This document shows positions 47,290-50,124 of a stretch of DNA of 50,124 bases, one piece after another. Both the position numbers and the translations under genes were made by a program. A model generated the notes under the pieces. It saw only the letters and a program-made list of their open reading frames with translations. It made no database searches and was not told the origin of the DNA. The stretch spans positions 1 through 50,124 of the forward strand of contig NZ_AWWI01000019.1 in the NCBI RefSeq assembly GCF_002760615.1, read 5' to 3'. The DNA comes from Puniceibacterium antarcticum. GTDB lineage: Bacteria; Pseudomonadota; Alphaproteobacteria; Rhodobacterales; Rhodobacteraceae. Every line of letters begins with the position of its first letter. The first letter of the stretch is position 1.

Positions 47290-48047
47290 TGGCCATATAT
47301 GAGCCGAACACGGCGAAAGACACCAGCGGTCTGCGCGTCCTGCATCTGCGCAAGAGCTACAGCAAGCGCGTGGTTATCCGTGACTTTTCGATGGAACTGA
47401 GCCGGGGCGAAGTGGTTGCGCTGCTTGGTCCTAACGGATCGGGAAAGACGACGACTTTTTATGCCATCGCGGGCCTCGTGAACCCCGAAGGCGGTCAGGT
47501 GATGATCGACGGGCGGGACGCGACCTATCTGCCGATGTACCGCCGTGCTCGGTTGGGCATCGGTTATCTTCCTCAAGAAATGTCGATTTTTCGCGGGTTG
47601 TCGGTCGAGGACAATATCGGGGCGATTCTCGATATCAGCCAGCCGGACCCGCACAAACGGCGCGAACGGCTCGAAGAGCTCCTCGGCGAGTTTTCCATCG
47701 AACATTTGCGGCGCGCACCTGCATTGGCGCTGTCGGGGGGCGAACGCCGCCGGGTCGAGATTGCACGCTGTCTGGCCGCCGATCCAAAATATCTGCTGCT
47801 GGACGAACCATTTGCCGGTGTCGATCCGATCAGCGTTGGGGACATCCGGCATCTCGTTTCTGATCTCAAGAAACGAGGCATTGGCGTGCTGATCACCGAC
47901 CACAATGTGCGCGAAACGCTCGAAATTGTCGACCGCGCCTATATCCTGCATGACGGCGCCGTGCTGATGTCAGGCACGCCGGACGAGGTTGTGCGAAATG
48001 AGAACGTGCGCCGAGTCTATCTGGGCGACAACTTCCGCATCGGTTGA
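47289..48047 (+). CDS. lptB: LPS export ABC transporter ATPase LptB
   Basis: Cytoplasmic ATPase powering LPS extraction, 252 residues. Walker A GPNGSGKT is at residues 47-54, Q-loop near 96 (YLPQEMSIFRGL, the LptB-typical sequence), signature LSGGERRR at 148-155 and Walker B YLLLDEPFAGVDP at 168-180. The segment DHNVRETLEIVDRAYI contains the switch His. The ATG is at 47289, within the lptA stop codon. The permeases LptF/G are not in this window. It is followed by hpf after 266 bp; rpoN, common at this place in other Proteobacteria, is absent. Confidence 0.95.
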   Translation: MAIYEPNTAKDTSGLRVLHLRKSYSKRVVIRDFSMELSRGEVVALLGPNGSGKTTTFYAIAGLVNPEGGQVMIDGRDATYLPMYRRARLGIGYLPQEMSIFRGLSVEDNIGAILDISQPDPHKRRERLEELLGEFSIEHLRRAPALALSGGERRRVEIARCLAADPKYLLLDEPFAGVDPISVGDIRHLVSDLKKRGIGVLITDHNVRETLEIVDRAYILHDGAVLMSGTPDEVVRNENVRRVYLGDNFRIG

Positions 48048-48313
48048 GCCAGTCGCAGCAAAGTTCCTTCACATTTGGTAAAGATAATTCGCTGACATTT
48101 ATGCGGGATTTGATTGACAGAGTGGGGGGGTGTCACCTCAAATAACAGTTATGACGCTTTCTTGGAATGCATGTCTGACTGGCAAAACACCCTTTTCGGG
48201 GAGTGTCAGGCTGGGCGGGTCTTTCGGGCGTTACCTTCCCCCCAGACGCGGCACAATGCCGGGCGGCTTCGCCCTGCGCTGTTGTATGGGTAGATTATGA
48301 AAAGGAAAGAACA

Positions 48314-48877
48314 ATGCGCTATCAGATCACGGGAAAGCAGATCGACGTAGGAGAGGCCCTTCAGACACATGTTCAGACTGAACTGGGTTTGGTGGTACAG
48401 AAATATGCCAGTCGGCCGACTGAGGCGACGATCACCTTCTCCAAAAGCGCGCACGAATACGTCTGTGAATCCACAGTGCACTTGTCCACTGGCCTGACCG
48501 CAACGGCGAAGGCCCGCGCAACCGAGATCTACGCTGCATTCGATGCATGTTCTGAGAAGTTGGACAAGCAACTGCGCCGCTATAAGCGCCGTTTGAAGGA
48601 TCATTATAAGGATCGCACGGAACCCGTTGAACTCTTCGGCGCATCTTCGTATATCCTCGCGCGTGAATCCGATGTCGAGGACATGGAACCAGAGACGCTT
48701 GCGCCCGTGATCGTGGCCGAAATGCAGACGCAGATCCCGTCCCTGTCGGTAGGTGAGGCGGTGATGCAGATGGAGTTGGCAGGTGCACCAGTCTTGGTGT
48801 TCCGGAACCAAAAGAAGAACGGCGTAAATGTCGTGTATCGCAGGGAAGACGGCAATATTGGGTGGATTGATCCATGA
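48314..48877 (+). CDS. hpf: Ribosome hibernation promoting factor, long form
   Basis: Ribosome-associated stress protein of 187 residues. The N-terminal RaiA/HPF domain at about 1-100 (MRYQITGKQIDVGEALQTHV) binds the 30S subunit, and the C-terminal dimerisation domain at about 125-187 (PVIVAEMQTQIPSLSVGEAV, ending NVVYRREDGNIGWIDP) is that of long HPF, which makes 100S dimers without RMF. AAAGGAAAG precedes the ATG at 48314. It is followed by ptsN after 57 bp. Confidence 0.95.
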   Translation: MRYQITGKQIDVGEALQTHVQTELGLVVQKYASRPTEATITFSKSAHEYVCESTVHLSTGLTATAKARATEIYAAFDACSEKLDKQLRRYKRRLKDHYKDRTEPVELFGASSYILARESDVEDMEPETLAPVIVAEMQTQIPSLSVGEAVMQMELAGAPVLVFRNQKKNGVNVVYRREDGNIGWIDP

Positions 48878-48934
48878 CATTGCCGTTCCAGGTGTGACGC
48901 GGTAGGGCACAGCAGGAACAATTACAGGCAGCTC

Positions 48935-49399
48935 ATGAAATTCGCGCAGCTTATCAAGCCTACGGCCGTCAAGGTCATATCCGCAGCATCCAGCAAGAAG
49001 CGGTTGATGCATGATCTGGCCGATTTGGCACAGTGGGCACATGGAATACATGCGCCGACCGCCGTTGAGGCGTTGATGGAGCGTGAAAGCCTTGGTCCAA
49101 CCGGCGTGGGGCATGGCGTCGCTTTGCCCCATGCCCGGATCCCGGACCTTGAAGACGTTGTTGGTGTGTTCATTCTGCTGGAAAAGCCGATTAATTTCGA
49201 AGCCGTTGACCGGCAGCCGGTAGATGTGGTCTTTGCCCTATTTGCGCCCGAAGAGGCTGGCGTCGAACATCTCAAAGCTTTGGCTTTGGTGTCCCGCACC
49301 CTGCGCGAGGATTCGATCTGCGCCAAGCTGCGCGCAAACCATGATCCCAGTACTCTTTACACAATTCTCACCGAACCACACACTTCGAAGGCCGCCTGA
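48935..49399 (+). CDS. ptsN: PTS IIA-like nitrogen-regulatory protein PtsN
   Basis: EIIA-Ntr protein of 154 residues. The phosphorylatable His66 lies in GHGVALPHARIPDLE, the PTS EIIA type-2 signature, with GPTGVGHGVALPHARIP as a whole matching the family. It receives phosphate from NPr and regulates carbon/nitrogen balance and potassium handling. The order hpf-ptsN is the usual one. There is no NPr or RapZ gene downstream inside the window. Confidence 0.95.
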   Translation: MKFAQLIKPTAVKVISAASSKKRLMHDLADLAQWAHGIHAPTAVEALMERESLGPTGVGHGVALPHARIPDLEDVVGVFILLEKPINFEAVDRQPVDVVFALFAPEEAGVEHLKALALVSRTLREDSICAKLRANHDPSTLYTILTEPHTSKAA

Positions 49400-49759
49400 T
49401 ATCTTGACCTGTTTTCCCGCAATGACGGGCAATCGGTTTGTTGTGAAAGCAGGCTGACTGTCTGCAGAGCCCTGAAGCTGTGGTCACAGGGTGGTTCTTG
49501 CTTGTCATAAATGAGCCACATTCCAGGTTTTAAGTGGTTTCGGTGTAGAGTTGTAGCTGCTGATTTTTTCGCCTCGACCTGCTTTGGCGGTGTGGGAAAG
49601 CGGCATGATACAAAGCCGGTCAGGGCTGACACATTTTCGGACAGGTTTGGCGATCAACGAGGATCGCTAAGATGGTAAGTAGTCTTTACTATCTTATTAA
49701 GTATGTATCCTGTCTTGGCGCTTCCCTATAGGTTGCAAGGAGATCCTAGGTAGTCACAA
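49400..49759. other. Intergenic region after ptsN
   Basis: No recognisable gene. GCGATC-AACGAG-GATCGC (49648-49665) is a small inverted repeat. The segment around 49676-49705 is AT-rich with TATTAAG-like sequence and could be a promoter for the small ORFs downstream; AAGGAG at 49738-49743 is 16 bases from the next ATG, too far for a normal ribosome-binding site. Confidence 0.4.
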
Positions 49760-49867
49760 ATGTTCCAGAATTTGAGGAGTAGAAACTCATCGACCGCCTA
49801 TCCTACTATTCAAGGACAAAGAAGCATAGCGTCAGAGCTGAACGGCCGCTTGCAGGATCTTCGATGA
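49760..49867 (+). CDS. Possible small ORF, 35 residues
   Basis: ATG at 49760 opens 35 codons ending in TGA at 49865-49867, which overlaps the start of the next small ORF (ATGA). The peptide is polar and Arg/Ser-rich (MFQNLRSRNSSTAYPTIQ, then GQRSIASELNGRLQDLR). The overlap is the main reason for listing it. No good ribosome-binding site precedes the ATG. Low certainty. Confidence 0.2.
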   Translation: MFQNLRSRNSSTAYPTIQGQRSIASELNGRLQDLR

Positions 49868-50037
49868 AGTCGCTTGCGACGCTTATCCTTGCTATACCGC
49901 TTTCCTTGGTGGTGGCCGTCTGGGTGCTGGTCATCTGTAATCTGTCCCTGATCTGGATCTTGCCGATCTATGCTGTGCTTGGGGCTGTAATGATAATTGT
50001 CGCGGCGCTTTTTTTGTCGAATGGCAAGGACGAGTAA
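49864..50037 (+). CDS. Small membrane protein, 57 residues
   Basis: ATG at 49864 opens 57 codons to TAA at 50035. Nearly the whole peptide is hydrophobic: residues 3-26 (SLATLILAIPLSLVVAVWVL) and 30-52 (ending in MIIVAALFLSNGKDE) form two predicted membrane helices, with a short charged C-terminus. AGGA lies about 7 bases upstream. Its start overlaps the stop of the preceding 35-residue ORF. No family recognised; a small inner-membrane protein of unknown role. Confidence 0.45.
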   Translation: MKSLATLILAIPLSLVVAVWVLVICNLSLIWILPIYAVLGAVMIIVAALFLSNGKDE

Positions 50038-50124
50038 CAGTTTTTCGCCAAACGAATCACAGAGGTTGTTTGTGAAAACTGAACATCCGGGATGAGTGGA
50101 TTTTCCGCGCAACAGCAGCATGAT

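Noticed and set aside
49810-50121. 103-codon minus-strand frame at the right edge
   Set aside because: Arg/His/Lys-rich antisense of the small membrane protein, with no domain.
1-50124. tRNA, rRNA, CRISPR arrays, prophage and insertion sequences
   Set aside because: Searched by eye for T-loop-like GTTCGA stretches with stems, regular direct repeats with spacers, and transposase or integrase motifs; none was found.

Overview
The window looks like chromosomal DNA of an alphaproteobacterium, most probably a Rhodobacterales/Roseobacter-type marine bacterium. This is inferred from high GC content over most of its length, the gene families present (Roseobacter-style HPF/PtsN next to LptCAB, glcDEF, creatinase, DUF1285, DUF1203, DUF599) and the style of the intergenic repeats; no rRNA, tRNA or other direct taxonomic marker is present. 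No prophage, insertion sequence, CRISPR array or tRNA was seen.

Layout: (1) 1-5.3 kb: the 3' part of siroheme synthase (cysG), convergent with a four-gene minus-strand MCE lipid-transport operon (STAS-MlaE permease, MlaF ATPase, long single-MCE-domain protein, PqiC-like lipoprotein). (2) 5.4-9.5 kb: a large MscS-family channel and a SulP-family transporter without a STAS domain, separated by a 92-bp inverted-repeat structure. (3) 9.6-13.1 kb: glycosyltransferase, ABM-domain protein, cupin and a soluble GAF-histidine kinase. (4) 13.4-19.5 kb: creatinase and an alpha/beta hydrolase on the minus strand, divergent from an aldehyde dehydrogenase of the GabD type, followed by a secreted phytase-like protein behind a clear tandem Pho-box-like array. 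(5) 19.6-26.2 kb: small exported protein, DUF599 and CopD/HemJ-like membrane proteins, then the glycolate oxidase operon glcD-glcE-(small membrane protein)-glcF and an Hsp20 chaperone. (6) 26.4-33.1 kb: a translationally coupled minus-strand MoxR-DUF58-BatA/DUF4159-GATase-like operon. (7) 33.2-36.5 kb: a run of small conserved genes (DUF1285, DUF2798, HIT, DUF1203), an ABC ATPase with no permease beside it and a small zinc-finger protein. (8) 36.7-43.7 kb: DNA repair and housekeeping (polA, PfkB sugar/nucleoside kinase, nth, AraC-alkyltransferase fusion), an OmpA-like lipoprotein and an FMN reductase. (9) 43.9-50.1 kb: an ExoY-type sugar transferase behind about 880 bp of lower-GC DNA, then the envelope/ribosome cluster rnd-lptC-lptA-lptB-hpf-ptsN, in which rpoN is not in its common place between lptB and hpf, and finally a possible pair of very small ORFs.

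The most distinctive non-coding signals are: a 25-bp sequence present three times without a mismatch, each time downstream of a gene and in the same orientation as that gene, with two copies of a related motif elsewhere; a four-unit 11-bp-period Pho-box array followed by a hairpin that covers the ribosome-binding site of the phytase-like gene; and a palindromic operator candidate over the -10 of the glc operon. No wholly new multi-gene system was recognised. The best candidates for undescribed biology are the 3'-associated repeat family, the small membrane protein embedded in the glycolate oxidase operon, and the small ORFs at 45.3 and 49.8 kb.
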